Assembly: GCA_013396915.1 (NCBI GenBank)
Contig: VWZL01000187.1
Location: forward strand, 160,090 to 224,089
Direction: 5' to 3'
Source: Stercorarius parasiticus
Taxonomy: Eukaryota; Chordata; Aves; Charadriiformes; Stercorariidae
DNA: 64,000 nucleotides
In this document: positions 42,801-50,775 of the stretch, in pieces
How the letters are laid out: every line of letters begins with the position of its first letter
Position numbering within the stretch: the stretch's first letter is position 1
The notes under the pieces: generated by a model
What the model was told of the DNA's origin: nothing
The model's database searches: none
What the model saw: the letters and a program-made list of their open reading frames with translations, nothing else
Program-made: the position numbers and the translations under genes

Positions 42801-45568
42801 GATGTCGATGACCAATTCCTCTTCCAAACATGGACTTTTGTCCCCTCTTGAATGAACATTAGCACTCATATGACCCCACAGTAAGTGAGTTCAGAATGTT
42901 AAGTAAAGAAATAAGCACATTCTGTACAGTTTTGTCCATTTTATCTCTCTGAACCTGCTCATCTTGGGCTCAGACCACCAGCAGCATAGGGGAAGGAACA
43001 CGCCATCCCCAACAGCAGTCTCTGTTTCCTGCCTCTGCTTCCCAGCTTCAGTTCTTCTTTGCACAACTTCAGTGAGAGAACTGATCAAAAATAACCTAGG
43101 AGGGTGACAGGATTCCTCTTCCTACCCACAGCGAGGTCAAATACCCTCTTCACAGCTGACCAAACTGCCTGGTGCCATAGAGGCTGGCATTGCTGCTGAA
43201 AAATATCTGTGTAACTACACCCTTGGAGCAAGCCTGCAGTTTCACTCAAATTTGACAATAATGATTTATGAAGGCACTTCACTCCTTCCCACACCTTTCC
43301 TCGGGCTGTATGTTCCTGCCTCTGCACCGTTCCCTGCATTATGCCAGCCCAAATGTTTGTGCAGATGGGGAGAGAATGAGGTCACAGAATTGATCTGGTT
43401 GGGAAAAAGTGGGAGCCAAAAGAACCTAGGAAGCCCCCAAGCAAAACAAAACAAAAATAAAAAACAAACAAAGCCCACAGCCAAAAATTGCAAAACTGCC
43501 AAATGGGAAGCCACAGCCTCACTCAGAGTGCATACAAGCTGTTACACATCCTTCATTCAGCCATATATTTGCTTAGGACAGAATGAGAATGGAACAAGCT
43601 TGCAGGTTCTTCTAACGTTTTAGTGCAGCAGGCTTCTGTAGCACTGCTCCTTAACCCCACCCTACTCTGGAAGAGTGGAGAAGCAAGTGAAAACATCATT
43701 CCCCTTTGCCTCACTACTGCAGCACTTGCCTTGACTCTTTTTACTTTCTTTGGCATTCTTGTGCACGTTGCTGTCTCTGGCGTCAATGGAAATAGTTTCA
43801 CTGATTTCAGTGGGAGTTGGATTTAGTGGTGTGCCCTGGCCTGAGACCACCATTAAAAATCCAGGGGTACCTTTTGAAGAGTTGAGATTAAAAAATTACT
43901 CCCAAGCATATCTCACGTTCACACGCTTGCTTTCTTCAGGCACACTGGGCTCACTTTTCTGAATTCTACTAAGCTGTCAAACAATTGAAACAAAATTACA
44001 TTGTCTTTCTATCCAGAGTTGTAGTCAGGGTGGCTGAAAGGAAAATAAACCCTCTTTTTTGGCCACAAGACAGAGAGATCACTGATACAAAGTCATATAA
44101 AGCGTTGTCCTCGGGTTGGAAAGCTGAAACCCTGCACATACCCTATTATGTTTCTTGAAAATTAGAGATAAACAGCCCACAGAAGTTGTGATTAAGAATT
44201 AAAGACAGATTTCTAACTCTGTTAGGTAAATACACTTTTCCAGAGAATACCATACTTTTTCCAGCTTAATGGCAACGGGAGTTAGGAATTATTCAGGGTC
44301 CTTTTTTACTTTAGGTCCATCCACAGGTATGGTTACTGGCATACAATGAACTATTGTTTCATATACAATGCCTTGATATGTGCATGGAGATTTTTTTAAT
44401 AGGTTATCATCTGAATAATGTACATGGTACTTATACTTCATCATAGTTGTTTATATATTAATATTATTAAGAATGATGTTATAACACATGAGCCAGGGCT
44501 TCTTGACTCCTGGTTATTTTTTACTTGATTGTGCCTCAAAACAAAGTATCGCTTGCTACTATATTTTCAAAAACATATATATAATTGCTTAATGATCTTT
44601 TAGACAGTTTCTCAGTTAAATGAGGTACTGGGGCTTAGGCAGTCTGAGTCAACTTCTGACTCCACCACAAAAGGCCCTCTGTGGCCTGGTGCTCTCTGTT
44701 TTCCAGTTTCCTATCCATGGCAGCAGCAGCACAGATAAAGTGCTGTATTTTAACTATAGCATCACGCAGACTTGCTCTGAATAAAGCTTTCATGATCCCC
44801 TTTGACCACCTCCAACCTAATCCATGCTAATGAGCCCCTGACTAACAGGCCCATGAGAAACAAATCAGTAGTACATACACCAATTTATTTTTCCCCATAG
44901 CAGAATCGTAAGGGCTGTTTCATTAATATGAAATAGAAATCATGAACAGAAAGGAAATAAAAATGAAAAGCGGAAGAAAGAAACAGCAAAAAATACTTTG
45001 GAAGACGCAGCTAAAAAAATTCTCTGCCTGGAAATATCATGAGCAGGGAAAGGGAAAGAAGAGCTAAACAATTAAATCAGGGAAGAAGAGTTTGGACTTT
45101 CATTCTATAAACAATTTTTTATTTTCCACAATGAGCCTCGTGCATGAGTCTAATCCTGTCCCCAGTATAGCCAATGAGCAGTTGCTGCAGATTTCTACTA
45201 AAATAGAATAATCTTCTGTTTTGTCAAGTGAACTAAAAATTGGGATATGTAACCCAAGTTCTTCAAAGATGGATCACATCTGTGCACAAATGCATTAGTG
45301 CATCAATAAGAAAATGTTAGTAACTGGCAAGAAGGGACAGCTTGTCAGCAAAGCAAGAAGATAGTCTAACGTGAAGCAAAAAACAAAGAGTGAGAAAGAA
45401 ATTACAGCCCCCCAAAAGCCTGCTAGCTACTTTGTTGTCACATATAAACATAACCAGTTAATAAAAACAAAGATTTTGCAATCTTACGATATTATGATTC
45501 TCAAAAAATAGGAAAAGTAGACTTACATCTCTTGATTGCTGCTCTTATGGACGACAAGGGTCCTTGGC
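3999..45568 (-). CDS. SH3D19: SH3D19, SH3 domain-containing adaptor protein (whole gene, 19 exons)
   Basis: Coding exons in transcript order: 45528-45568, 38172-38214, 36797-36944, 36364-36565, 34772-35761, 23149-23256, 19689-19801, 17420-17478, 15004-15268, 13623-13691, 13297-13434, 12242-12314, 11796-11926, 9364-9422, 7485-7672, 7168-7214, 6462-6648, 5434-5531, 3999-4115. Phases agree at every join and the sum leaves an open frame to the TGA. Identity rests on close resemblance to remembered mammalian SH3D19: proline-rich first half, phrases such as PLPAEKPIGNT, KAKSQVFKN and GIFPLNFVE, and five C-terminal SH3 domains. Mammalian SH3D19 is a cytoplasmic scaffold reported to bind ADAM protease tails (promoting ectodomain shedding), endophilin-type proteins and Ras-pathway partners. 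From the Met at 35453 the protein is 777 residues, close to the 790 I recall for human. Residue numbers in the exon entries use this form. All introns are GT-AG except the one after exon 11. The true 5' end lies upstream. Confidence 0.95.
4116..5433 (-). other. SH3D19 intron 18
   Basis: Intron between exons 18 and 19, GTAAGT to CAG. It holds the 12-bp inverted repeat at 4309-4335. Small ORFs here have no family resemblance. Confidence 0.9.
4309..4335. other. Perfect inverted repeat, 12-bp arms, 3-base loop
   Basis: Arms TTAAAGGTATTT and AAATACCTTTAA are separated by AAA. It sits in the last intron of SH3D19, about 190 bases 5' of the last exon in the transcript, where it could form a hairpin in the pre-mRNA. 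Confidence 0.9.
5434..5531 (-). CDS. SH3D19: SH3D19 coding exon 18, start of SH3 domain 5
   Basis: A 98-base exon, acceptor TGTTCTGCAG and donor GTAAGT, residues 707-739. A short linker leads into KAKALYDFHGENEDELSFK, the canonical ALYDF start and acidic RT loop of SH3 domain 5. It ends in phase 0. Confidence 0.97.
5532..6461 (-). other. SH3D19 intron 17
   Basis: GTACAG to CAG. It contains a short CA run near 6160; nothing else recognised. Confidence 0.9.
6462..6648 (-). CDS. SH3D19: SH3D19 coding exon 17, SH3 domain 4
   Basis: A 187-base exon, acceptor CACTTGAATAG and donor GTACAG, residues 645-706. SH3 domain 4 is complete at about 650-704: EWCEALHDFTAE, then KDDLSFKKGDYIQILE, VDSEWYRGRL and GIFPAVFVQ. 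It leaves one base that forms alanine with exon 18. Confidence 0.97.
6649..7167 (-). other. SH3D19 intron 16
   Basis: GTAATA to TAG; nothing else recognised. Confidence 0.75.
7168..7214 (-). CDS. SH3D19: SH3D19 coding exon 16, linker between SH3 domains 3 and 4
   Basis: A 47-base exon, residues 629-644, reading GAALKNKVEVSPSLPQ, donor GTAATA. Human has GANVLSTKVPLKTKK at this place. Two in-frame acceptors six bases apart are possible (TATGTAG at 7221-7222 or GGTACAG at 7215-7216); the second gives the human length and was chosen. Use of the first would add Gly-Thr. Phases on both sides fit. Confidence 0.75.
7485..7672 (-). CDS. SH3D19: SH3D19 coding exon 15, SH3 domain 3
   Basis: A 188-base exon, acceptor TTTGTGCAG and donor GTATGA, residues 566-628. 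A complete SH3 domain lies at about 568-622: CVARFEYIG, then QKDELSFSEGE, VNEEWAKGE with the binding tryptophan, and GIFPLNFVE. It is the best conserved of the five domains and the clearest marker of the gene. It ends EDLPGT plus one base. Confidence 0.98.
7673..9363 (-). other. SH3D19 intron 14
   Basis: GTGAGT to CAG, AT-rich. No repeat family recognised. Confidence 0.9.
9364..9422 (-). CDS. SH3D19: SH3D19 coding exon 14, linker between SH3 domains 2 and 3
   Basis: A 59-base exon, acceptor CTTATTAG and donor GTGAGT, residues 547-565. It reads IDVPEESNRKKIPRSSRCI, a basic linker matching human IDIPEGG in its first half. The lysine completed across the junction begins KGPRC of SH3 domain 3. 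Confidence 0.92.
9423..11795 (-). other. SH3D19 intron 13
   Basis: GTATGT to TAG. A 150-codon plus-strand ORF at 10903-11355 has no recognisable domain and is taken as chance. Confidence 0.9.
11796..11926 (-). CDS. SH3D19: SH3D19 coding exon 13, body of SH3 domain 2
   Basis: A 131-base exon, acceptor GTCTTACAG and donor GTATGT, residues 503-546. It has the standard SH3 landmarks: acidic RT-loop residues (ADDLDLHSGD), LLEKIDTEWYRGK with the ligand-binding tryptophan, and GIFPASFVKVV at the end. Nearly all positions agree with the human domain. Confidence 0.97.
11927..12241 (-). other. SH3D19 intron 12
   Basis: Short intron inside SH3 domain 2, GTAGGT to CAG. Nothing else seen. Confidence 0.9.
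12242..12314 (-). CDS. SH3D19: SH3D19 coding exon 12, start of SH3 domain 2
   Basis: A 73-base exon, acceptor TTGTTGTCAG and donor GTAGGT, residues 479-502. A polar linker (DSNHPPKVSDTS) leads into APHAVVLHDFPA, the first strand of SH3 domain 2, with VLHDF in place of ALYDY. It leaves one base forming Glu with exon 13. Confidence 0.93.
12315..13296 (-). other. SH3D19 intron 11, non-GT 5' end
   Basis: If the conserved exon boundary is used, the intron begins ATAAGT and ends CAG, which is non-canonical. GTGAGT begins four bases inside it. Confidence 0.7.
13297..13434 (-). CDS. SH3D19: SH3D19 coding exon 11, body of SH3 domain 1, weak splice sites
   Basis: A 138-base exon (46 codons), residues 433-478, beginning HRDILLMEQSTSNYFECQK and containing GRVPLSHRKIITPL. 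Mammals have NYLECQKGEDTGRVHLSQMKIITPL here. The usual SH3 tryptophan is absent (NYFEC), so this domain is atypical in both lineages. The expected donor reads AAG|ATAAGT, with A instead of G at the first intron base. The nearest true GT (GTGAGT) is 4 bases further and would shift the frame. The acceptor GCCTTAAAG lacks a clear pyrimidine tract. Coding similarity is clear; its inclusion in mRNA is not. Confidence 0.82.
13623..13691 (-). CDS. SH3D19: SH3D19 coding exon 10, start of SH3 domain 1
   Basis: A 69-base exon, residues 410-432, reading IPVPHGVAKEDCLPRNPGEL and ending SCK. Mammals have a close equivalent (VPHGIANED and NPGELSCK). Two overlapping GT dinucleotides are possible at the donor; GTAAAG after AAG keeps the phase and the human boundary, while GTAAGG five bases earlier would break the frame. 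This is the N-terminal third of an SH3 domain that lacks the usual ALYDY signature. Confidence 0.92.
13692..15003 (-). other. SH3D19 intron 9
   Basis: GTGAGA to AAG. It contains short A/T-rich and GATA/CATA-like stretches near 14740-14810; nothing else seen. Confidence 0.85.
15004..15268 (-). CDS. SH3D19: SH3D19 coding exon 9, polyproline exon
   Basis: A 265-base exon, acceptor CAATTTTTAG and donor GTGAGA, residues 321-409. It carries paired RPPPPK motifs (ARPPPPKGVPGRPPPPKLS), a basic serine-rich linker, then KRAKSQVFKNPDPALPPRP and KPGHPLYNKYM. The RPPPPK and LPPRPKP elements are canonical SH3 ligands. The second half is strongly conserved with mammals. It ends in phase 0 just before the first SH3 domain. 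Confidence 0.96.
15269..17419 (-). other. SH3D19 intron 8
   Basis: GTAAGT to TAG. Several A-rich runs (15950, 16275, 16470), no repeat family recognised. Confidence 0.9.
17420..17478 (-). CDS. SH3D19: SH3D19 coding exon 8
   Basis: A 59-base exon, acceptor CTCTTTGTAG and donor GTAAGT, residues 302-320 plus two bases of 321. It reads ELDLSEQGGVPQLQPVLPT. Similarity to mammals is low here, but splice signals and phase are clear, and it joins exon 9 with an arginine codon. Confidence 0.88.
17479..19688 (-). other. SH3D19 intron 7
   Basis: GTAAGT to TAG. No repeat or ORF of note. Confidence 0.9.
19689..19801 (-). CDS. SH3D19: SH3D19 coding exon 7
   Basis: A 113-base exon, acceptor TTTTTCACAG and donor GTAAGT, residues 264-301. 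The core reads SPPPLPAEKPIGNTSD, closely matching the mammalian protein. The proline run is a candidate SH3 ligand. It ends ADLVKKV in phase 0. Confidence 0.93.
19802..23148 (-). other. SH3D19 intron 6
   Basis: GTAAGT to CAG. It holds an A/G-rich run near 21850 and a short CA run near 22862; nothing coding recognised. Confidence 0.9.
23149..23256 (-). CDS. SH3D19: SH3D19 coding exon 6
   Basis: A 108-base exon, acceptor TTCCTTTTAG and donor GTAAGT, residues 228-263. It reads DPFQFLTKSEP, then RKPTVIRIPAKPGK, nearly the same as I recall for mammals (RKPTVIRIPAKPGK). DPF is also the core of clathrin-adaptor binding motifs, so a link to endocytosis is possible, though one DPF is weak evidence. 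It lies after the longest intron (11.5 kb). Confidence 0.95.
23381..23396. repeat. (TA)n microsatellite
   Basis: Eight TA units directly after an A9 run, upstream of SH3D19 exon 6 in the transcript sense. Confidence 0.9.
23547..23575. other. Perfect inverted repeat, 12-bp arms, 5-base loop
   Basis: Arms ATTACCAAGCAA and TTGCTTGGTAAT flank TCACA. It is in the long intron about 290 bases 5' of exon 6 in the transcript sense. Confidence 0.9.
28192..28219. other. Perfect inverted repeat, 11-bp arms, 6-base loop
   Basis: Arms CTTATATGTAA and TTACATATAAG flank GAACCT, within the exon 5-6 intron. No terminal duplications or longer element were seen around it. Confidence 0.9.
29217..29300 (-). repeat. 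Possible old CR1 fragment, reverse orientation
   Basis: The segment 'aggaggtctctcatccaacc' followed by 'tcctgcccagaacaggtcag' resembles the reverse complement of a CR1 3' region, where a pair like 'aggtcatctagtccaacc' and 'ccctgc' is usual. It is heavily diverged. Confidence 0.4.
30610..30634. repeat. GATA/GACA short tandem repeat
   Basis: Repeats of AGAT followed by AGAC units (agatagatagatagacagac), about 25 bases, near the (GA)n run. Confidence 0.9.
30828..30856. repeat. (GA)n microsatellite
   Basis: An uninterrupted AG/GA dinucleotide run of about 29 bases in the exon 5-6 intron of SH3D19. On the transcript strand it reads as a CT/TC tract. Confidence 0.95.
33031..33234 (+). repeat. CR1 LINE 3' end
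   Basis: A second 5'-truncated CR1 with the same landmarks as the copy at 2166 and the better tail 'ccattctatgattctatt'. It lies in the 11.5-kb intron between SH3D19 exons 5 and 6, antisense to the gene. Confidence 0.92.
34772..35761 (-). CDS. SH3D19: SH3D19 coding exon 5, large proline-rich exon
   Basis: The largest exon, 990 bases, acceptor TTTTCTGTTAG and donor GTAAGA. It begins GQSPLKPPRPS, then an acidic stretch (SENENPLIVFE), then many short K-P and R-P motifs: PVPKPRSRS, KKPEIAPR, APRPVTAKK, VAPKPG, ELPKKPKPG, PVPAPRPLVPKK. These are typical SH3 ligands and could bind SH3 domains in cis or trans. The Met at 35453 (MDSMSTEKSQ) matches the start of the common mammalian isoform. The segment before the end, DLISFDDD, resembles the acidic motif in human SH3D19. 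From the 35453 start the exon supplies residues 1-227. Confidence 0.97.
35762..36363 (-). other. SH3D19 intron 4
   Basis: GTGAGG to TAG. Nothing else seen. Confidence 0.9.
36364..36565 (-). CDS. SH3D19: SH3D19 coding exon 4, with a PPxY motif
   Basis: A 202-base exon, acceptor TTTTCTAG and donor GTGAGG. It opens in phase 0 with LPPSYEQVIKEINQ, so a PPSY (PPxY) motif sits at its first residues. PPxY motifs bind WW domains such as those of NEDD4-family ubiquitin ligases; binding here is inference. An Asn run (TTNNNN) and a Thr/Ser-rich stretch follow. It leaves one base that forms an alanine codon with exon 5. Confidence 0.88.
36797..36944 (-). CDS. SH3D19: SH3D19 coding exon 3
   Basis: A 148-base exon, acceptor CATTTCCAG and donor GTGAGC. 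It begins with RPEITIVAAEPLRP and ends with NEHIPAE. It is rich in proline and serine (SSWFPGASPVTPQG) with no folded domain, and is part of the disordered N-terminal half of the long isoform. The intron to exon 4 is only 231 bases. Confidence 0.85.
36945..38171 (-). other. SH3D19 intron 2
   Basis: GTATGG to CAG. Nothing else recognised. Confidence 0.8.
38172..38214 (-). CDS. SH3D19: SH3D19 coding exon 2
   Basis: A 43-base exon between acceptor CTTTAAATAG and donor GTATGG. In frame it reads SRTSSHSEQQRDR and shares an arginine codon with exon 3. The product is polar, basic and presumably disordered. It can be entered either from exon 1 at 45528 or from the small candidate exon at 39146, which would supply a new start codon. 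Confidence 0.75.
39146..39186 (-). CDS. Candidate alternative SH3D19 exon with start codon
   Basis: A 41-base segment with a strong acceptor (TTTTTTCCTCTAG) and a good donor (GTACGT). Its length would shift the frame if placed between exons 1 and 2. In the frame of exon 2 it has a TAG and then an ATG, giving MPCRRA and continuing SRTSSH, so it could only serve as an alternative first coding exon. A second ATG upstream (MNSAHQ) is out of frame. The strong acceptor argues for an internal, mostly non-coding exon that resets initiation. It may also be a pseudo-exon. Confidence 0.35.
39812..39892 (+). repeat. CR1 LINE terminal fragment
   Basis: Only the last ~80 bases of CR1 are recognisable: 'gatgtccctgc', 'ggggggttgaattagatga', 'aaggtcccttccaaccc' and 'gattctatgattc'. 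It lies in the intron between exons 1 and 2. Confidence 0.85.
45528..45568 (-). CDS. SH3D19: SH3D19 coding exon 1 of the supported set (long isoform)
   Basis: A 41-base exon with acceptor TTCATTAAG and donor GTAAGT. It enters with one base completing a codon, then reads QGPLSSIRAAIKR and leaves one base. That base joins the next exon as a serine codon. Length and phase fit exon 2 exactly, and the product is basic and serine-rich like its continuation. It belongs to the extended N-terminus, upstream of the shorter 777-residue form. No start codon is present, so at least one more exon must lie upstream. Confidence 0.65.
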
Positions 45569-48500
45569 TTAATGAAGAAAAAAAAAAACCACAATGTGGT
45601 TAATATCTCAAAAATAAAACAACAAAGTCACATCATGCAGAAATTCCCCATATATTGTAAAAGGTTTGCCAAGTGCATTTTTTCCCTAGGTTGTTATCTT
45701 ACAGAAACTTGTCCAAAAGGCCTGGAGCATACAACCATACCCAACCCCTTCTAATGAAAACCAGGTTACAGCTTAGCTGCAAGACTCTGCAAAGATAGAA
45801 AGCCAATTTTTAAAACCATTTTTTCTCTCAATTCTGTGTTGAAGTTCACATTCTGTCTCATTTGACGGGAAAACTTGGAGAAAGAGCCCATGTGGGTGTG
45901 CATACTCTCGGATTATAAGCATTTAATGACCCTAACATTCTTGTAAATAAATAAAAACTTACACAGATGAGTAAAAACCTACAACCCCTTTGCTAAATAT
46001 TTTTAACAATTATTTAACAACTTATCTTCCTTTTCAGTTGAGATCGCATTTTTCAGTAATAACTTGGTGGGTGGGGTTAGACAGGAAGACAACATGACCA
46101 AAAATTCGTTGATACGCAAGGACAGAAAAATGTTTCCTTTTGTCAACTCCTCTGTTTTCTTGGTAAGACTAAGGTTTCTGATGCCTCTCTTCTGAAGGTC
46201 TTATTTAACAGATACAGCAGTCCTTACTATTTGTGTGGGTAAAAATCAAAACTAACTTGGGATTATCGTTTTCAGAAAGTGTTGCTAATTGAAAAATATG
46301 GTTTTAATAACCTGCCACTTGTGCAAAGCTGCAGAGGAGATTAAAAAAAAAACCACAATACACAACTACTTCAGGAAAGGACATTTTTTGCTCTCTCTTC
46401 TTTTTTTTTTTAAAAAAACACAACAGGTAAAGAATACTTGTTGGTGAGAAGTCTCTGTAAGTGCTGAATAGTCTTTTTGAAGGTTGAAAACAAATAGGCT
46501 ATATTTGATTTAAATTAATAGAATATCTTAATTACAACAGAAAGGCACACTAATCAAGTCTTTTCAGGAAACCTTCCACCACAGTCTTCATCAGCAGTAT
46601 AACAGCAGGAATGTTAGCACAGGGAGGGCATCAGCATCTTAACACCGCTCTCACTCTGCCCACAGCAGGCAGGCGATACACCAACTCTGTCAGGGCTCAG
46701 TTTAGCTCTACGTGCCCTTCCACTGCAATTGCTGATGGCTGCAGTTACTCCAGTGGGATGAAGAACAGGGGGATTTGGAGGAGAGAAGAAAGAAACCGTC
46801 AAAAAGGACGTGGATGAAAAATGTCCTCCCTCTACAGTCATTCTGAAAACTAATTAAGACTAGAAATGAATGTTGCTCTGACTGAACATTTTTTGAAATA
46901 GTTTGGCTAGTCTAGGATAAACAATGCCTATTTGTCTGGTTTCAGAAACAGTTCAAATGTGTCTTGGCCCCTATCCACACAGCTAGCAAAGCTGCATTAG
47001 AAAACATTTCTATCAGTCATATTTCACTGTGCATTCTCAGCAGAAAAAGATTCTGATTTTCCTTCAAAACGCCCCATCATAATACAGCCTTATCTTTAAG
47101 AAACACTTTTAGTTGTATGCTCCTCACAGGTGTACTCCAGACCCCTTTTTCTCTTTCTTGTAACTCAAGTCTCTTTTGGATGCTCAATTTCTAAACTTTA
47201 TTCTTCTGCTTTCATTGCTGTGAATAACTACTATCTTTAAAGTTTTATTTTAATCATATTTAGTATCAGACAGGAAGGAGACTGAAGTCTGGTAACAGGA
47301 ATCTGAAATCTTTTGGCATAGCAAAAACTTTCTATATTCAGAATTCAAGATTTACTTAAGTTTTATAGCAGGAAATTAGGAAATCTACAAAGTATGCATA
47401 TTCAAGTGTCAGTAAGAACCAAAAGGAACAAGTTAAGTTCTTTCTTTTGCTGGTGAGAGTGCTTCGACCCATTGCAATTTGCCTCAGAATCTGATGAGCA
47501 CTTTCAGATATGAGCAGGTATTTTTGGCTAGAAATCATAGGAGGAGTCATGTAGGCAAAAGTTCAAGTTTTCCATGCAACATGAGGACCAAAAGGGTATA
47601 GAAAACAATTTTAAAATCAAAATGCAAAGAACAAAGAAGCAAAACCTTTCACACAACCAGCCTAGCATATATCAAGACCAAGGCAGTTCAAGTATGCAAC
47701 TACCTGTGTAATTTAGAACCCGGGATAACACAGTTCTGTTAGAAAATTTATGAGCTTACAAGCAAAACAAGCTGTTAGCAGATAGTTTTTCTTTTCCACT
47801 TTCCATTAACAGGTCACCCATCAACAAACTTTTGGCAAAGCACTATGCTTCTTACCCCCAGGAGAGTTTGATTCACATTTAGCTTACATTTATTTAAGCG
47901 CTTCAAAAACATGGAAATGGGAGTGGATGTTGAATTTTTTTTTTTCCCCATGAAGTCCTGTAAAGAACTGCAAATTTCACAACTTCGTTACACACTAAAC
48001 CACAGTAATTTAAATAAGATGTTTTGGGGCAGATTGATTTTGTCCATACCTTAATGCTGAGCTAACCCCTCCCCGTTCCACAGGCAACAACTTCTGGTCT
48101 CTTGTCCTGTCTTGCGAAGACAGAGTGATAAGGTTGCTAATATCCTCCTCTGCTCCGCAGCTAATGACACATTTTCTCCCAAGCCATCCAAATAATTAAC
48201 ATAGTCAAATCGAATTTAATTGTCCTATTTGATGATGTAGGAGCTGCAGCAATTACTCTGCCGTGTGGAGTCCCTGCCTCTTTCCACCTCCTCCTCCTGT
48301 CCGTAAGGCACAGCAATGAACCAGAGCACACACAAAATTCCCACAAACACATGTCTCAAGGAAAAATGGAGAGGGAAAAAGTTTAATCTGCGGGATCTCT
48401 GATCCTGGTCCCAGTGCGACTCCCACGACAGTTACATCAGAACACCTGAGGGGACGGCATGACAATAACCAGCCCCACCTCCTGTGTCACCCTGTAATGT

Positions 48501-49038
48501 ATATAAGCAAAGTCCAAACTCATTGCTGGAAGAAAACAGAGCAAACAGCAGGAAGACAGACCTTTCAGAGCATTAAAGACTCTGAGAAACATTAGCTCCA
48601 ACACCACCCCAGCCATACCTAATATGGAATAAGTAAAGATGCAAACTATTCATCCATCCTATATACAATTTACCATGCAGGAGTGGACAACCAGAACAAC
48701 TCCTCTGACATCTGCAGATTTGTCCTAGACCCCGTGGCACTGTTAATTTAAAGCACAAACTTTGTTTCATTTCCAGCTAAGGCAGCAGCTTCATTGAGCT
48801 TCACCTGCCAGCCCTTCAAAGGGGGGAACTAACCCACCTCTGTCGGGCCCCCTGCACACGCAAACAAACCCACACAAATAGATTCAGATGGGACCCGTAA
48901 GCTGCTGTACCTGCTATGCTGAAAGCAGCTGGGTACTTTAAGTCGGTCGTAATATGAAAAGGGTCCCAATGGGTCACCATTTCTGAAAGATAAAGAACCT
49001 GCAGTGGTATGTTTGAAGATGTTTAAACACCTACTCAC
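45569..49038. other. Upstream intron, nothing recognised
   Basis: AT-rich non-coding sequence between exon 1 and the candidate exon at 49039. No repeat family or conserved ORF recognised. Confidence 0.6.
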
Positions 49039-49080
49039 TCTTCTTGGCAGGCTTTATTCTGGGTTTCAAGGACAGGTTTT
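49039..49080 (-). CDS. Candidate upstream SH3D19 coding exon
   Basis: A 42-base segment, acceptor TGTTTATATTTAG and donor GTGAGT. It enters with one base, reads KPVLETQNKACQE and leaves two bases, which join exon 1 (45528) as Asp and keep the frame (CQED then QGPLSS). Length is a multiple of three, so it may be a cassette exon. It lacks homology I can recall; support is splice signals plus phase. Confidence 0.4.
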
Positions 49081-49199
49081 CTAAATATAAACACTTGAGG
49101 AAAACACTTCAAAAGCTTATTTGAGGTCTGTGTATTGGGGAAATAAAATTGCCACAAACTAGACTGGGCAAAGAGCTGTAAACTGTTTAGCGGAATAAG

Positions 49200-49420
49200 T
49201 GCACTTACTGTGCATAAACCACAGTCTCCCCCACTGGAGGCTCTGCTCCGACACTTTACTTGCACTGAGCAGTGTCTCTCTTCAAACACAACTTCAGTGT
49301 AGCTATGGTATTTCTCAAAGGCCCGCTGCTGCGGGGTGACTCCTGACCCAACGCAGCAACTGTGCGAGTCTCACTCACCTGAACAGTCCCCACACTGCAG
49401 AGGAAGGGAGGTGCTGTTCA
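49200..49420. promoter_or_regulatory. GC-richer patch, possible alternative promoter or 5' exon
   Basis: Locally raised GC and CpG (gcccgctgctgcggggtgac). Minus-strand donor-like sites lie at 49377-49378 (TTCAG|GTGAGT) and 49208-49209 (CACA|GTAAGT). It could be an internal promoter with a non-coding first exon. No TATA box or other core element is clear. Confidence 0.2.
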
Positions 49421-50775
49421 AGCAGAATAAAGCTCAAATCACATAGGCACCTCTGAGTGAACAGGTAGGGATTTGTGTGTGCCCAGAGAAGGACAGCATT
49501 TAAGTCACACGTTACTCGAGCAAAGAGGCCAGGAGGTCCTGGCTACCTTTTCACCCACACATCTTTTATCTGACTCAGGAGCAGCAGCAACTCCAGCCCA
49601 GTTGAGGGCAACTCATAGACGTGTTCCCATTAGCCGGCTGATGGCGAGCCAGGTCTGCTGCTCAGCACAAACAGGCAGAGGAGTGCTGGGCTTTACCTGC
49701 CTCTGGAGAGCACAGGCAGCACTGGCTTGTGACCGCTCCCTCCTGTCTGTGAGCATACCCATTTACGGGGGTCTCCCCTGGCTATCTACAGTCTTCTGCC
49801 CTACGGGTTGTGGTACTGCTTGGGATACAAAGACATCCCAAGCTACCGTCCTGTCTCAGCGTCTCTCCTTCATCCACTTCCACCAGTCTCCTATTGGCTT
49901 GCATGTGATTCTCAGCAAGCACTGAGCAATCGTCCATAATGTCTACTCCCTTTATCAGAACCAGGACTTTGTCCCTTTATCAGACCAGTTTCTTTGTCTG
50001 AACTGACATAACAATGAATATTCTACAGGAAAACTGATTGCACTTCTCTCATACTTCACTCTAGATATACACAAAAGTCAGGGGGATGGGGGAAGGAAAG
50101 AGTGAAAAAGAATGATCACTTGTAAAAAATTAATATACTGAAGCATCTGCTGTAAAGTCTCAAAATTTATCCTTCACGTCATGTTATACAAAGCTTTTCT
50201 TAAAGTATCAGTCTTTAGGTTCACACACCTTTGTAAAAAGCTTTTTAATGTATTTTTAATTGTGATGGTTTTCACTGTCTTACATGTATACACACACACA
50301 GAGTAAAAAAAGTTAAAATGTTGCTATTTTTAACGTCTTGTGACTGCTTGGAATGTGAGCCAAGAATTTTTAAATAGCTGATGTTGAAATTAAGGCAAAA
50401 CACTAGTTTAATAGAAGGCATCATATATTCCTCTCAGTTACTTTAGAAATCATGCCATCTTTATAACAGCCAGTGTACTACAGTGTAACATTTTAAAAAC
50501 TTATTAGAAGACATTATTCCAAATGCAGAATGTTTAAAATGCCACCTAAATTATTTCACTGCAGACTGAATTACAGAAAGATGTTAGCAATTCTATAGCT
50601 AAATTAAGGGTGGTGCAAAAGATCAGATTTACCACCACCCTTATAGCTGGCCAAAGACAAACCTGTTAGTTCGACCAAAGAGCTCCCAAAGCTAGGACAA
50701 AGAGTCACAGCTATCTTGTATTTATGATGTGGATGCAGTAGACAGAACTGTATTAATCTTGCGGATTAAGTGAAT

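Larger units (their letters stand above)
38215..45527 (-). other. SH3D19 intron 1, 7.3 kb
   Basis: GTAAGT to TAG. It holds the candidate alternative exon at 39146 and a CR1 tail at 39812. The remaining sequence is AT-rich with scattered A runs. Confidence 0.65.

Noticed and set aside
49473..49925. Plus-strand 150-codon ORF
   Set aside because: Composition reflects a GC-richer patch; no domain or conserved motif recognised.
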